A program made the position numbers and the translations under genes. A stretch of 54,513 bases of DNA from a virus. Positions 1 through 8,893 of the stretch are shown here, in pieces (within the stretch, counting starts at the first letter, position 1; each line of letters opens with the position of its first letter). A model generated the notes under the pieces. The model saw only the letters and a program-made list of their open reading frames with translations, was not told the origin of the DNA and did not search any database. The DNA is taken from positions 1-54,513 of IMG/VR virus record IMGVR_UViG_3300025652_000089; one strand, written 5' to 3'.

Positions 1-347
1 GTCATATAAAGGATGACCTGTATGCTTGCTCACCAGAGCAGATATATCTTTACGGGGACAACAAGTCACACCTTGACTACTGCTTTGTACAGCCAGTTGT
101 TAATGACGATGATTGGTCATCTCAGAAGGAGAAGCCACTTACTGGTATACTTAGGTATGGCAACAAGACGCTTGAAGAACACGATGTACACCCAGGAATG
201 GTTGTGGGGTTTACCCCAGAGTCCGAGTTTGAGTTTGTGGTGGACGGTGAACTATTATATTGTATGAAATCTAAAAATATTGCTTTGACCTATGGAGACG
301 AAGGAAGCGAAACTAAGTATAATCCAAGCTGGACGAACAGCGGTTGA
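1..347 (+). CDS. groES: Co-chaperonin GroES, C-terminal part (cut by left edge)
   Basis: Reading from base 3, 114 codons run to TGA at 345-347. The protein shows the GroES fold order: a partner-binding stretch FVQPVVNDDDW, then GILRYGN, then VHPGMVVGFTPESEFEF, then VDGELLYCMKSKNIALTYG, which matches the family pattern 'G..V.F....E..+DGE.LY.M....I'. GroES forms the lid on the GroEL folding chamber. A GroEL gene runs off the right edge of the window, so the two probably lie side by side on a circular map. The C-terminal tail after LTYG (about 16 residues) is longer than in bacterial GroES and overlaps the next gene by 56 bases. Phage co-chaperonins (T4 gp31 is the known example) serve capsid folding, which fits the position just before the packaging genes. 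The identification rests on motifs and on the GroEL link. Confidence 0.75.
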   Translation, partial: HIKDDLYACSPEQIYLYGDNKSHLDYCFVQPVVNDDDWSSQKEKPLTGILRYGNKTLEEHDVHPGMVVGFTPESEFEFVVDGELLYCMKSKNIALTYGDEGSETKYNPSWTNSG

Positions 348-573
348 GGAGCTAATTAAGGTAGCTAGGGAGCCGATAGTTACTGGTGGTGAGGATGATG
401 TATCAGCGGACAGATTAAAGAACGCTGCGGCTACTAAAAAGCTTGCAATATTTGATGCCTTTGAAATCCTAAATAGGATTAACGAGGAGGAGAATATGCT
501 GAACAACGTAGAAAAGGTTGAGGCACCAAAAAAGGTGTTCTCTGGTTTTGCTGAAAACAGGTCTAAGAAGTAA
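292..573 (+). CDS. Putative small terminase subunit
   Basis: A 93-aa charged, helical protein (AAATKKLAIFDAFEILNRI in the middle) directly upstream of the large terminase, sharing TAATG with its start. Small terminases recognise the packaging site and hand DNA to the large subunit; most are short helical proteins coded just before terL, and that position is the main argument. The start used overlaps groES by 56 bases; no later in-frame ATG precedes the conserved-looking helical part. No clear helix-turn-helix is visible, so the function is inferred from context. Confidence 0.6.
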   Translation: METKEAKLSIIQAGRTAVEELIKVAREPIVTGGEDDVSADRLKNAAATKKLAIFDAFEILNRINEEENMLNNVEKVEAPKKVFSGFAENRSKK

Positions 574-2789
574 TGTACGAACAGACGCTAGTAAATATAG
601 TTGATGACCACATAAAGCCACACGTTCTGAAGAGGATGAACAAGGGTAAGAAGTGGAAGTATGGTTATAACAAGGACCACGATGTTGTGGTTATAAGTAA
701 GACTGGACAGGTTGGGGATATATACGAAATACAGGGGCTTAAGATAGCCTTACCAACTGAGTCAAATGTGACTAGGTTTAGTGAAAGTAAGTGGGAGTAT
801 ACACCATACCCGAAGGAGCTGTCTAGGTTTAAGAGTGTTTTTGATTGGAACGAGGCACCAGATGAGTTTAAGAACAAGTGGTTTGACTACATAGACACAG
901 AGTTTACCAGAAGGGAAGAGGGTTTTTGGTTTGTGAACAACAAGAAGCCAATATATATAACTGGCTCTCATTACAACTACCTTCAGTGGTCTAAGATAGA
1001 TATTGGTAAGCCAGACTTCAGAGAGTCTAACAGATTGTTCTTTATATTTTGGGAGGCTTGTAAGGCTGACCACAGAAGCTACGGGATGTGCTACTTAAAG
1101 AATAGACGCTCTGGTTTTTCTTTTATGTCATCAGCAGAAACTGTAAACTTAGCAACACTATCTAGTGACTCAAGGTTTGGTATACTGTCTAAGACAGGAC
1201 CCGATGCTAAGAAGATGTTCACAGACAAGGTGGTGCCAATATCGGTGAACTACCCGTTCTTCTTCAAACCCATACAGGATGGTATGGACAGACCTAAAAC
1301 AGAGCTTGCGTATCGTGTGCCAGCATCTAAGTTCACTAGAAAGAAGCTGGACAGTAACAACAAGGTTGAGGAAATCACGGGTCTTGACACTACGATAGAC
1401 TGGAAGAACACGGGAGACAACTCATACGATGGTGAGAAGCTATCCCTGTTGGTGCATGATGAGAGTGGTAAGTGGGAGAAACCCACAAACATACTAAACA
1501 ACTGGAGGGTTACTAAGACATGTCTGAGGCTGGGTAGCAGGGTGATTGGGAAGTGCATGATGGGTAGCACATCAAACTCTTTGGACAAGGGTGGTGAAAA
1601 CTTTAAGAAGCTGTACGAGAACTCTGACGTATCAAAAAGAAATGCCAACGGGCAGACGGCATCTGGTCTTTACGGGTTGTTTATACCGATGGAGTGGAAC
1701 TACGAGGGATACATAGACGAGTACGGATACCCTGTGTTTGAAACACCAGAAGACAAGGTGCTTGACACGTTTGGTAACCAAATACAAATGGGTGTCATTG
1801 ACTACTGGCAGAACGAGGTAGAGGGCTTAAAGAACGACCAGGATGGTCTTAATGAATTTTACAGGCAGTTCCCTAGAACAGTGGAGCATGCATTTAGGGA
1901 TGAGGCTAAGAACTCTTTGTTTAACCTCACCAGAATATACCAGCAGATAGATTATAATCAGGACCTTAGAAACACTAACATACTCAGTAAGGGTAACTTT
2001 CAGTGGGAGAATGGTATAAAAGATACAAGGGTAATATTCCTACCTAGTAACAACGGAAGGTTTTTAATTTCATGGGTTCCCCCAATAAATCTGCAAAATA
2101 GAGTAATACTAAAGAATGGGGTTAAGTATCCTGGAAACGAGCATGTAGGAGCATTTGGTTGTGACAGTTACGACATATCAGGAACCGTAAGTGGCGTAGG
2201 TTCAAATGGTTCTCTACACGGACTGACAAAGTTCTCTATGGAGGAGGCACCAGCAAACCACTTTTTTCTGGAGTATATATCCAGACCACAGACCGCTGAG
2301 ATATTTTTTGAGGATATATTAATGGCTATTATTTTTTACGGTATGCCAATACTTTGTGAGAATAACAAGCCAAGACTTTTATACCACATTAAGAGAAGGG
2401 GTTACAGGGGATACTCTATGAACAGACCAGACAGGGTTTGGAACAACCTTTCACAGACAGAAAAAGAGATAGGTGGTATACCTAACTCAAGTGAAGACAT
2501 TAAGCAGGCTCATGCAGCCGCAATAGAAACTTACATAGACGAGTGTGTTGGTGTCATAGGCGATGACCAGTACGGGGATATGTATTTCGACAGAACATTA
2601 AATGACTGGGCAAGGTTTGATATAAACAACAGAACGAAGTTTGATGCGTCTATTAGTTCAGGACTGGCAGTAATGGCCTGTAACAAAAATAGATACGCAC
2701 CTATAAACAAAGTGGTTAGAAATAACATCAGCCTTGGCTTTAAAAGATATGACAATACTGGTAGTATTTCTAAAATAATAGATAGATGA
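573..2789 (+). CDS. terL: Terminase large subunit (packaging ATPase-nuclease)
   Basis: This 738-aa DNA packaging motor has an N-terminal ATPase and a C-terminal RNase H-like nuclease. Seen: a deviant Walker A, KNRRSGFSF (about 176-184), of the K-R-R-x-G-F-S type common in phages of Bacteroidota; Walker B, SLLVHDES (about 291-298), with the D-E pair; a coupling motif GSTSN (331-335); and nuclease acids D531 (GCDSYD), E596 (LCENNKP) and D691 (KFDASIS). Its start shares TAATG with the upstream gene and its end overlaps the portal gene by 4 bases, as expected in a coupled head operon. Confidence 0.93.
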   Translation: MYEQTLVNIVDDHIKPHVLKRMNKGKKWKYGYNKDHDVVVISKTGQVGDIYEIQGLKIALPTESNVTRFSESKWEYTPYPKELSRFKSVFDWNEAPDEFKNKWFDYIDTEFTRREEGFWFVNNKKPIYITGSHYNYLQWSKIDIGKPDFRESNRLFFIFWEACKADHRSYGMCYLKNRRSGFSFMSSAETVNLATLSSDSRFGILSKTGPDAKKMFTDKVVPISVNYPFFFKPIQDGMDRPKTELAYRVPASKFTRKKLDSNNKVEEITGLDTTIDWKNTGDNSYDGEKLSLLVHDESGKWEKPTNILNNWRVTKTCLRLGSRVIGKCMMGSTSNSLDKGGENFKKLYENSDVSKRNANGQTASGLYGLFIPMEWNYEGYIDEYGYPVFETPEDKVLDTFGNQIQMGVIDYWQNEVEGLKNDQDGLNEFYRQFPRTVEHAFRDEAKNSLFNLTRIYQQIDYNQDLRNTNILSKGNFQWENGIKDTRVIFLPSNNGRFLISWVPPINLQNRVILKNGVKYPGNEHVGAFGCDSYDISGTVSGVGSNGSLHGLTKFSMEEAPANHFFLEYISRPQTAEIFFEDILMAIIFYGMPILCENNKPRLLYHIKRRGYRGYSMNRPDRVWNNLSQTEKEIGGIPNSSEDIKQAHAAAIETYIDECVGVIGDDQYGDMYFDRTLNDWARFDINNRTKFDASISSGLAVMACNKNRYAPINKVVRNNISLGFKRYDNTGSISKIIDR

Positions 2790-5191
2790 ATATAAGCACA
2801 AATCCAAATAGTTCGTTCCCAAGCCAAGTCGTTAGTGACGAGGAAAAAAAGAGCTTTGAGTATGGCGTTCAAGTAGGAAGAGCTATAGAGGGTGAGTGGT
2901 TTCATGGGGGGAGAAGCGGAAACAGGTTTGCCACTAACTGGAACAGATACCACAACCTTAAACTATACGCCAGGGGTGAGCAGCCAATACAGAAGTACAA
3001 GGATGAGTTGTCTATAAACGGAGACCTTTCATACCTTAACCTAGACTGGAAGCCAGTGCCAGTGATATCTAAGTTTGTTGACATCGTGGTCAACGGCATG
3101 TCTGAAAAGAAGTACAAGATTAATGCATACGCACAAGACCCAGAGTCTATAAAGAAAAGAACAAACTACGCATCTGGTTTATTGAGGGACATTACAGCCA
3201 AGGCTGAGATAGAGCAGATAAAACAAACGATGGGTCTTGACCTATACAGCACACCAGACCAGAGTAACCTCCCAGAAACTGAGGAGGAGATATCTATTCA
3301 TATGCAGCTTAAGTACAAGCCGTCTATAGAGATAGCTGAGGAGGAGGTTATAAACAACACCTTGGACAAGAATAAGTTTGAGTTAATCAGAAGAAGGTTG
3401 AACTACGACCTCACAGTTCTTGGTATTGCTGCGGTAAAGACTGATTGGAATAAGGCTGAGGGTGTTGTAATTAATTACTGTGACCCAGCTAAAATGGTTT
3501 GGTCATACACGGAAGACCCCAACTTTGAGGACATATACTATGTAGGCGAGGTAAGGTCTATAACAATACCAGAACTTAAGAAGCAGTATCCATTTATTTC
3601 TGAGGAGGAGCTAGACAGGATATCTAAGATGGGTAACAGGACTGACTATGTTGTTGGTTGGAACGACTATGACGAGAACACGGTACAGGTTTTGTACTTT
3701 GAGTATAAGACATATATGAATCAGGTGTTTAAGTTAAAGCAAACTGGTAATGGTCTTGAAAAGATTATAGAAAAAACAGATTCTTTTAACCCACCAGAAT
3801 CAGACACATTTAAAAAAGTATCCAGAACTATAGAGGTTTTGTATACTGGGGCTAAGATTCTTGGTTACGACCAGATGATTGATTGGAAACTTTCTGAGAA
3901 CATGACCCGACCATACGCTGACACTACAAAGGTTCAGATGAACTATTCAATATCATCACCCCGTATGTACAAGGGAAGGATAGAGTCTACGGTTAGTAAG
4001 ATTACTGGGTTTGCAGATATGATAAACATAACAAACCTAAAGATACAGCAGGTGATATCAAGGCTTGTTCCTGACGGTGTTTATTTGGATATAGATGGGC
4101 TTGCGGAGGTTGACTTGGGTAACGGAACAAACTACAGCCCACAGGAGGCGTTGAACATGTACTTCCAAACGGGTAGTATACTTGGTAGGTCTCTGACCCA
4201 GGAGGGTGACATGAATAGGGGTAAGGTTCCAATCCAAGAGCTGAGTACGTCTAACGGTCAGGCTAAGATAGGTGCGTTGATAAATACATACCAGTACTAC
4301 TTACAGATGATTAGAGATGTAACTGGACTCAATGAGGCTAGGGATGGTAGCACACCAATGGAGGACACCCTCGTGGGACTGCAAAAGCTTGCCGCTAATG
4401 CATCAAACGTAGCTACACGACACATACTACAGTCAAGCCTGTATTTAGCTGCCAGAACGTGTGAAAACATATCATTAAGAATAGCTGACTCTATTGAGTT
4501 TGCGTTGACAAACAACTCACTACAGGAGGCTATAAGTGCATACAATGTGGGTACGCTTCAGGAGATAAGTAAGTTACACCTACATGACTTTGGTATATAC
4601 CTTGAACTTGAGCCAGAGGATGAGGATAAGGCTCAGTTAGAGCAGAACATACAGATTGCGTTGAAGTCTGGTGGCATAGACATAGAGGATGTTATAGACA
4701 TCAGAGAGATACAGAACATAAAGCTTGCCAACGAAATACTTAAGCAAAAGAGAAAGAAAAAGGCCGAGGCTGAAAGACAGGCTCAGATGCAAAACATTCA
4801 GGCACAGGGACAGGCAAACGCTGAGGCTGCTGAAAAGGCTGCAATGGCTGAGGTGCAGAAACAACAGGCGCTGACACAAGAAAAGGTTAGTATAGAGCAG
4901 GCCAAGTCTCAGTTTGAAATACAAAGACTTAGGGCCGAGGCTGAGATTAAGCGAGAGTTAATGCAGGTTGAGTTTGACTTTAATATGCAGTTGGCACAGG
5001 TAAGGGCTAACGCAGAGGGTCAGAAAGAACAGAGTATAGAGGACCGAAAAGACAAGAGAATTAAGATTCAGGGAACTCAGCAGAGTGAACTCATCAACCA
5101 AAGAAAAAACAACTTACTACCAACAAACTTTGAGTCCTCTGGAAACGATGTATTGGGTGGTATTGGTTTAGAGCAATTTGAGCCGAAGTGA
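2786..5191 (+). CDS. Portal protein
   Basis: 801 aa, starting inside the terL stop (ATGA). Portal proteins form the dodecameric ring at one capsid vertex through which DNA is packaged. Length, position between TerL and scaffold/MCP, mixed alpha/beta N-terminal part, and a long Ala/Gln/Glu-rich coiled-coil C-terminus (about residues 650-760, with AQAQGQANAEAAEKAA-like heptads) all match the large portals of crAss-like and related Bacteroidota phages. No catalytic motif is expected. A long helical C-terminus is usual for portal barrels that project into the capsid. Confidence 0.88.
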   Translation: MNISTNPNSSFPSQVVSDEEKKSFEYGVQVGRAIEGEWFHGGRSGNRFATNWNRYHNLKLYARGEQPIQKYKDELSINGDLSYLNLDWKPVPVISKFVDIVVNGMSEKKYKINAYAQDPESIKKRTNYASGLLRDITAKAEIEQIKQTMGLDLYSTPDQSNLPETEEEISIHMQLKYKPSIEIAEEEVINNTLDKNKFELIRRRLNYDLTVLGIAAVKTDWNKAEGVVINYCDPAKMVWSYTEDPNFEDIYYVGEVRSITIPELKKQYPFISEEELDRISKMGNRTDYVVGWNDYDENTVQVLYFEYKTYMNQVFKLKQTGNGLEKIIEKTDSFNPPESDTFKKVSRTIEVLYTGAKILGYDQMIDWKLSENMTRPYADTTKVQMNYSISSPRMYKGRIESTVSKITGFADMINITNLKIQQVISRLVPDGVYLDIDGLAEVDLGNGTNYSPQEALNMYFQTGSILGRSLTQEGDMNRGKVPIQELSTSNGQAKIGALINTYQYYLQMIRDVTGLNEARDGSTPMEDTLVGLQKLAANASNVATRHILQSSLYLAARTCENISLRIADSIEFALTNNSLQEAISAYNVGTLQEISKLHLHDFGIYLELEPEDEDKAQLEQNIQIALKSGGIDIEDVIDIREIQNIKLANEILKQKRKKKAEAERQAQMQNIQAQGQANAEAAEKAAMAEVQKQQALTQEKVSIEQAKSQFEIQRLRAEAEIKRELMQVEFDFNMQLAQVRANAEGQKEQSIEDRKDKRIKIQGTQQSELINQRKNNLLPTNFESSGNDVLGGIGLEQFEPK

Positions 5192-5218
5192 TTTTAAACA
5201 ATTATATATTATATTATT

Positions 5219-6355
5219 ATGTCAGAAGTAAAAGTAGACTTGTCAAAAGTCAAGCCAAAGAAGGCTAAGGAAACAGTAACTAAGTTAGACCTTTCAAAGA
5301 AAAAAGAAGATGCCGTTCAAGAGCCAAGCACAGATGAAGTACCTGTACTCAACCAACCCGAAACTAGCGGAGAAGTGGAGAAAGGAACACCCGAATCAAA
5401 ACCTGAAGGCACTACCGAAGAAGTCACCAGTTCAGATGATGGGGGTGAGCAAGAAGTAGTAATACAAGAAATTACTGAAGAAGAGGTAAAGCCTGTTGTT
5501 GAAGAGACAGAGGATAAGGTTAAGGTAAACCTACCAGAGGGTGTAGATAAGCTGGTAAAGTTTATTGAAGAGACAGGTGGAGACTTGCAGGACTATGTAA
5601 GACTAAACGCAGACTACTCTACTGTGGATGATAAGGCTTTATTGAAAGAATACTATAAAAAAACAAAACCACATCTTGACGATGAGGAAATAGATTTTGT
5701 AATGGAAGAAAACTTCCTTTACGATGAAGACCTTGATGATGAGCGAGACATCAAGTTAAAAAAACTTGCTCAAAAAGAAGAGGTTTCAAAGGCCCGTTCT
5801 TTTCTAGATAATTTGAAGGATGAATATTACGAGGAAATCAAGTCGAGGCCCACGCAATCCAACGAACAAAGAAAGGCAATGGACTTTTTTAATCGCTACA
5901 AGGAGGGTGAACAACAAGCTGAGGAGTCTAGAAGTTTATTCAAATCTAAGACTAAGGACTTTTTCCAAAACGACTTCAAAGGTTTTGATTTCAATCTAGG
6001 AGAAAAGAAGTTTAGATACGGGGTAAGTAATTCAGACTCAATTGCTGAGACTCAGTCTAACATTAACAATATATTGGGAAAGTTTCTCGATGACAAGGGT
6101 AATGTTAAACAATTTGATGAGTATCATAAGGCAATGTACGCAGCCCAAAATGTTGACAAAATTGCCTCACACTTTTACGAGCAGGGTAAAGCTGACGCTA
6201 TCAAGGATGTTGCTGTTAAGTCTAAAAACATAACAGGTGAAGCACCTAGACAAACGTCAAACGACAGTCTGTTTATAAATGGTTTAAAGGTTAAGGCTGT
6301 CAACGGTATTGACTCCTCCAAACTTAAAGTAAATAAAAATAAATTTAAAAATTAA
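5219..6355 (+). CDS. Capsid scaffold protein (putative)
   Basis: 378 aa between portal and major capsid protein. The N-terminal 100 residues are acidic, Pro/Thr/Glu-rich and low complexity, the middle is charged and helical (DDEEIDFVMEENF, DEDLDDERDIKLKKL), and the C-terminus is basic (SKLKVNKNKFKN). Scaffolding proteins direct procapsid assembly and bind coat protein through a basic C-terminal helix, which fits this charge pattern. No protease motif is visible, so scaffold removal would have to be by exit or by another enzyme. The leader is AT-rich with no Shine-Dalgarno site. Call based on position and composition. Confidence 0.7.
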   Translation: MSEVKVDLSKVKPKKAKETVTKLDLSKKKEDAVQEPSTDEVPVLNQPETSGEVEKGTPESKPEGTTEEVTSSDDGGEQEVVIQEITEEEVKPVVEETEDKVKVNLPEGVDKLVKFIEETGGDLQDYVRLNADYSTVDDKALLKEYYKKTKPHLDDEEIDFVMEENFLYDEDLDDERDIKLKKLAQKEEVSKARSFLDNLKDEYYEEIKSRPTQSNEQRKAMDFFNRYKEGEQQAEESRSLFKSKTKDFFQNDFKGFDFNLGEKKFRYGVSNSDSIAETQSNINNILGKFLDDKGNVKQFDEYHKAMYAAQNVDKIASHFYEQGKADAIKDVAVKSKNITGEAPRQTSNDSLFINGLKVKAVNGIDSSKLKVNKNKFKN

Positions 6356-6361
6356 TAAATT

Positions 6362-7885
6362 ATGGGACAATTTGCAACTAACGACCCGTTGGGTTCGTTT
6401 TCCTTGGTACCTACTCCTTTTAAGAGTGTTACTCAAGGTTCTTATTTAAACTTTGCTGATGGAAGCGGAAACGACTTCGCACAGCAGTATCTACCTGAAA
6501 TCTATGAAGCTGAAGTAGAGCGTTACGGTAACCGTACAATCTCTGGTTTTCTTCGTATGGTTGGGGCTGAGATGCCAATGACTTCTGACCAAGTTGTTTG
6601 GTCTGAGCAAAACCGTCTACACCTTTCTTTCGAGAGTGGTATGGGTGGAGGAGGAGCTACCGTTGCTTCTGCTATTACCATTGCTGCTGGAGGAACTTTA
6701 GTTTCTGATGTAGCTGGTGAGGATTCTGGTGGTCTTTCTATTCAGCCTATTATCCGAGCTGGTTCTACTGTAGTTATTTATAACACAGTTAGTTTAGCAT
6801 CTGTTAAGTGTTTTGTTGACACTGAGCCTGTTGCTGGAGCTGGTAATAACTTTGATTTCAATGCTTATCCATACGATGCAGCTAACTTAAACGCTGTTTC
6901 TACTGCTGTTGGACAACCAGGAGCTGGGGGAAGTATTAAAATCTTCATATATGGTTCTGAATTTGCTAAGGGTACTGACTCTATGGCTGGTTCTATCACA
7001 CCATCTTTTACTCAGTACAACAACAGCCCAGTAATCATCAAGGACCAGTATGAGGTTTCAGGTTCTGACGCTGCACAAATTGGTTGGGTTGAAGTTACTG
7101 ATGAGGCTGGACTTTCTGGATACCTATGGTACTTGAAGGCTGAAGGTGAAACTCGTCTACGTTTTCAGGATTACTTAGAGATGGTTTCTATAGAGGGTGA
7201 ACTTGCTGCTGCTGGTTCTGCTGCTATTGGACGTTCTGCTGGTGGAATTACTCCAGGAGCCGCTGCTCCAAACGTAAAGGGTACTGAGGGTTTGTTTGCC
7301 GCTATTGAGGCACGAGGAAATGTTTATAACAACTTCTCTGCTGCAACTGGTTTAACTGACTTTGACAAGATTCTTGCCAACCTAGATAAGCAGGGTGCTA
7401 TTGAAGAAAACATGCTTTTCTTGAATCGTAACACTTCCTTAGATATGGATGACATGCTTGCTGCTCAGAACTCTTACGGTGCTGGTGGTACTTCTTACGG
7501 AGTATTTGAAAACAGCTCTGAGATGGCTTTGAACCTTGGATTCTCTGGATTCCGAAGAGGTTCTTATGACTTCTATAAGACCGACTGGAAATATCTTAAC
7601 GATGCTTCTACTCGTGGTCTTACTGAAGACATCGATGGAGTTTTGATTCCTGCTGGAACAACTACTGTTTACGACCAAATGCTAGGTACTAACATTCGCA
7701 GACCATTCTTACATGTACGTTACCGTGCATCTGAGGCTGATGACCGAAGAATGAAGTCTTGGATTACTGGTTCTGTAGGTGGTGCTGCTACTTCAGGAGA
7801 GGACGTAATGAAGGTTCATTTCCTTTCTGAGCGTTGCTTAGTAACTCAGGCTGCTAACAACTTCGTGTTGTTCAAGTCTGTCTAA
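6362..7885 (+). CDS. Major capsid protein
   Basis: 507 aa, directly after the scaffold gene and followed by a strong terminator, as usual for the most abundant virion protein. It starts MGQFATNDPLGSF and has Gly/Ala-rich surface-like insertions in the middle (about 95-300), consistent with an HK97-fold coat with a decorated domain. Codon use differs from its neighbours: Arg is mostly CGT/CGA rather than AGA/AGG, and Leu, Ala and Ser favour CTT, GCT and TCT, a sign of selection for high expression. The HK97 fold is known for the family and not directly shown here. Confidence 0.88.
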   Translation: MGQFATNDPLGSFSLVPTPFKSVTQGSYLNFADGSGNDFAQQYLPEIYEAEVERYGNRTISGFLRMVGAEMPMTSDQVVWSEQNRLHLSFESGMGGGGATVASAITIAAGGTLVSDVAGEDSGGLSIQPIIRAGSTVVIYNTVSLASVKCFVDTEPVAGAGNNFDFNAYPYDAANLNAVSTAVGQPGAGGSIKIFIYGSEFAKGTDSMAGSITPSFTQYNNSPVIIKDQYEVSGSDAAQIGWVEVTDEAGLSGYLWYLKAEGETRLRFQDYLEMVSIEGELAAAGSAAIGRSAGGITPGAAAPNVKGTEGLFAAIEARGNVYNNFSAATGLTDFDKILANLDKQGAIEENMLFLNRNTSLDMDDMLAAQNSYGAGGTSYGVFENSSEMALNLGFSGFRRGSYDFYKTDWKYLNDASTRGLTEDIDGVLIPAGTTTVYDQMLGTNIRRPFLHVRYRASEADDRRMKSWITGSVGGAATSGEDVMKVHFLSERCLVTQAANNFVLFKSV

Positions 7886-7897
7886 TTCTAACTTTAT

Positions 7898-7938
7898 AAA
7901 CTTGGGGTTGCATTATGTGGCCCCAAGTTTTATTTTTT
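7898..7938 (+). terminator. Intrinsic terminator after capsid gene
   Basis: A 10-bp perfect stem (AAACTTGGGG pairs with CCCCAAGTTT) with a 13-nt loop, followed by TTTTATTTTTT. It lies 13 bases after the capsid stop codon and probably trims or partly terminates the capsid mRNA, separating capsid expression from the tail genes. Confidence 0.85.
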
Positions 7939-7960
7939 AACTATTTAATTATATTATATC

Positions 7961-8821
7961 ATGGCGAGACCTAGAAAAATAACAACACCTCAAGTAGAGG
8001 AGGTTGTACAAGAAACTGAAACTGTAATTGAAGCTCCAGTAGCTCATGAGCCAGTTGAGGTAAAAAAAGAAACTAAAAAGAAAGACGAGTGGGAGATTAA
8101 AGCCCGTCAATATTATTTGGCTGGAAGTAAGTCACCGATAACTTTCACACTAGCAAGTAAGCACACACCAAGGCATCCATTACTTTGGTTTGATGAAAAA
8201 ACAAATACACAGAGAGAGATACGTTATGCTACAAATCAGAAGAGTTGCTTTGTAGATGAGCAGAACGGTTCTGTCACGCTGGAACATATTGTTTTTAAGG
8301 ATGGTGTGTTAAATGTGCCTAAAGAAAAGCAGAGTTTGCAAAAACTTTTATCTATTTATCATCCACACAACGGTAGACTTTACAATGAGTTTGACCCAGT
8401 ACAAGAGGCTGAGTATGGACTAGAGGACTTAGAAATAGAGCTTGACGCTATGACGGCTGCCAGGGAGATAGACATCGACCATGCTGAGGCAATTCTAAGA
8501 GCAGAGAGTGGGTCTGGTGTATCAAAGATGACAAGCAAGGAGATACGAAGGGACTTGATGGTAATGGCTAAAACAAATCCAAGGTTATTTATTAGTCTAG
8601 CAATGGACGATAATATACAGCTCAGAAACTTTGCAATTAAAGCGGCTGAACAGGGTATCATTAGACTATCTCAAGACCAGCGTACATTTACATGGGCTAG
8701 TAACGGTAGAAAGCTAATGACTGTTCCATTTGAGGAGCATCCTTATTCTGCTATGGCTTCATTTTTCAAGACAGACGAGGGTATGGAAATATTTTCATCT
8801 ATCGAGAAAAAACTAATGTAA
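7961..8821 (+). CDS. Virion-associated protein of unknown role
   Basis: 286 aa. The N-terminal 45 residues are a Glu/Val/Lys-rich linker; residues about 50-110 contain YYLAGSKSPITFTLASKHT then HPLLWFDEKTNTQREIRYAT, a pattern I associate with conserved structural proteins next to the capsid gene in large phages. The C-terminal half is helical (MTAAREIDIDHAEAILRAE). Placed between two hairpins and between capsid and connector genes, so it is probably a head-associated or head-completion protein. No enzymatic motif is visible. Confidence 0.6.
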   Translation: MARPRKITTPQVEEVVQETETVIEAPVAHEPVEVKKETKKKDEWEIKARQYYLAGSKSPITFTLASKHTPRHPLLWFDEKTNTQREIRYATNQKSCFVDEQNGSVTLEHIVFKDGVLNVPKEKQSLQKLLSIYHPHNGRLYNEFDPVQEAEYGLEDLEIELDAMTAAREIDIDHAEAILRAESGSGVSKMTSKEIRRDLMVMAKTNPRLFISLAMDDNIQLRNFAIKAAEQGIIRLSQDQRTFTWASNGRKLMTVPFEEHPYSAMASFFKTDEGMEIFSSIEKKLM

Positions 8822-8834
8822 CAACGTAATATAT

Positions 8835-8878
8835 ATTATAGGGTTAGGTCAGAACAAAACTGGCCTAGCCTCTATAAT
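8835..8878 (+). terminator. Long hairpin, probable terminator or processing site
   Basis: An approximately 18-bp stem with one bulged A and two G-U pairs (ATTATAGGGTTAGGTCAG against CTGGCCTAGCCTCTATAAT) and a 7-nt AACAAAA loop, between the 286-aa and 342-aa genes. No T-tract follows, so it may stabilise or process mRNA rather than terminate. Confidence 0.6.
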
Positions 8879-8893
8879 TAATAAAAAATAAAT

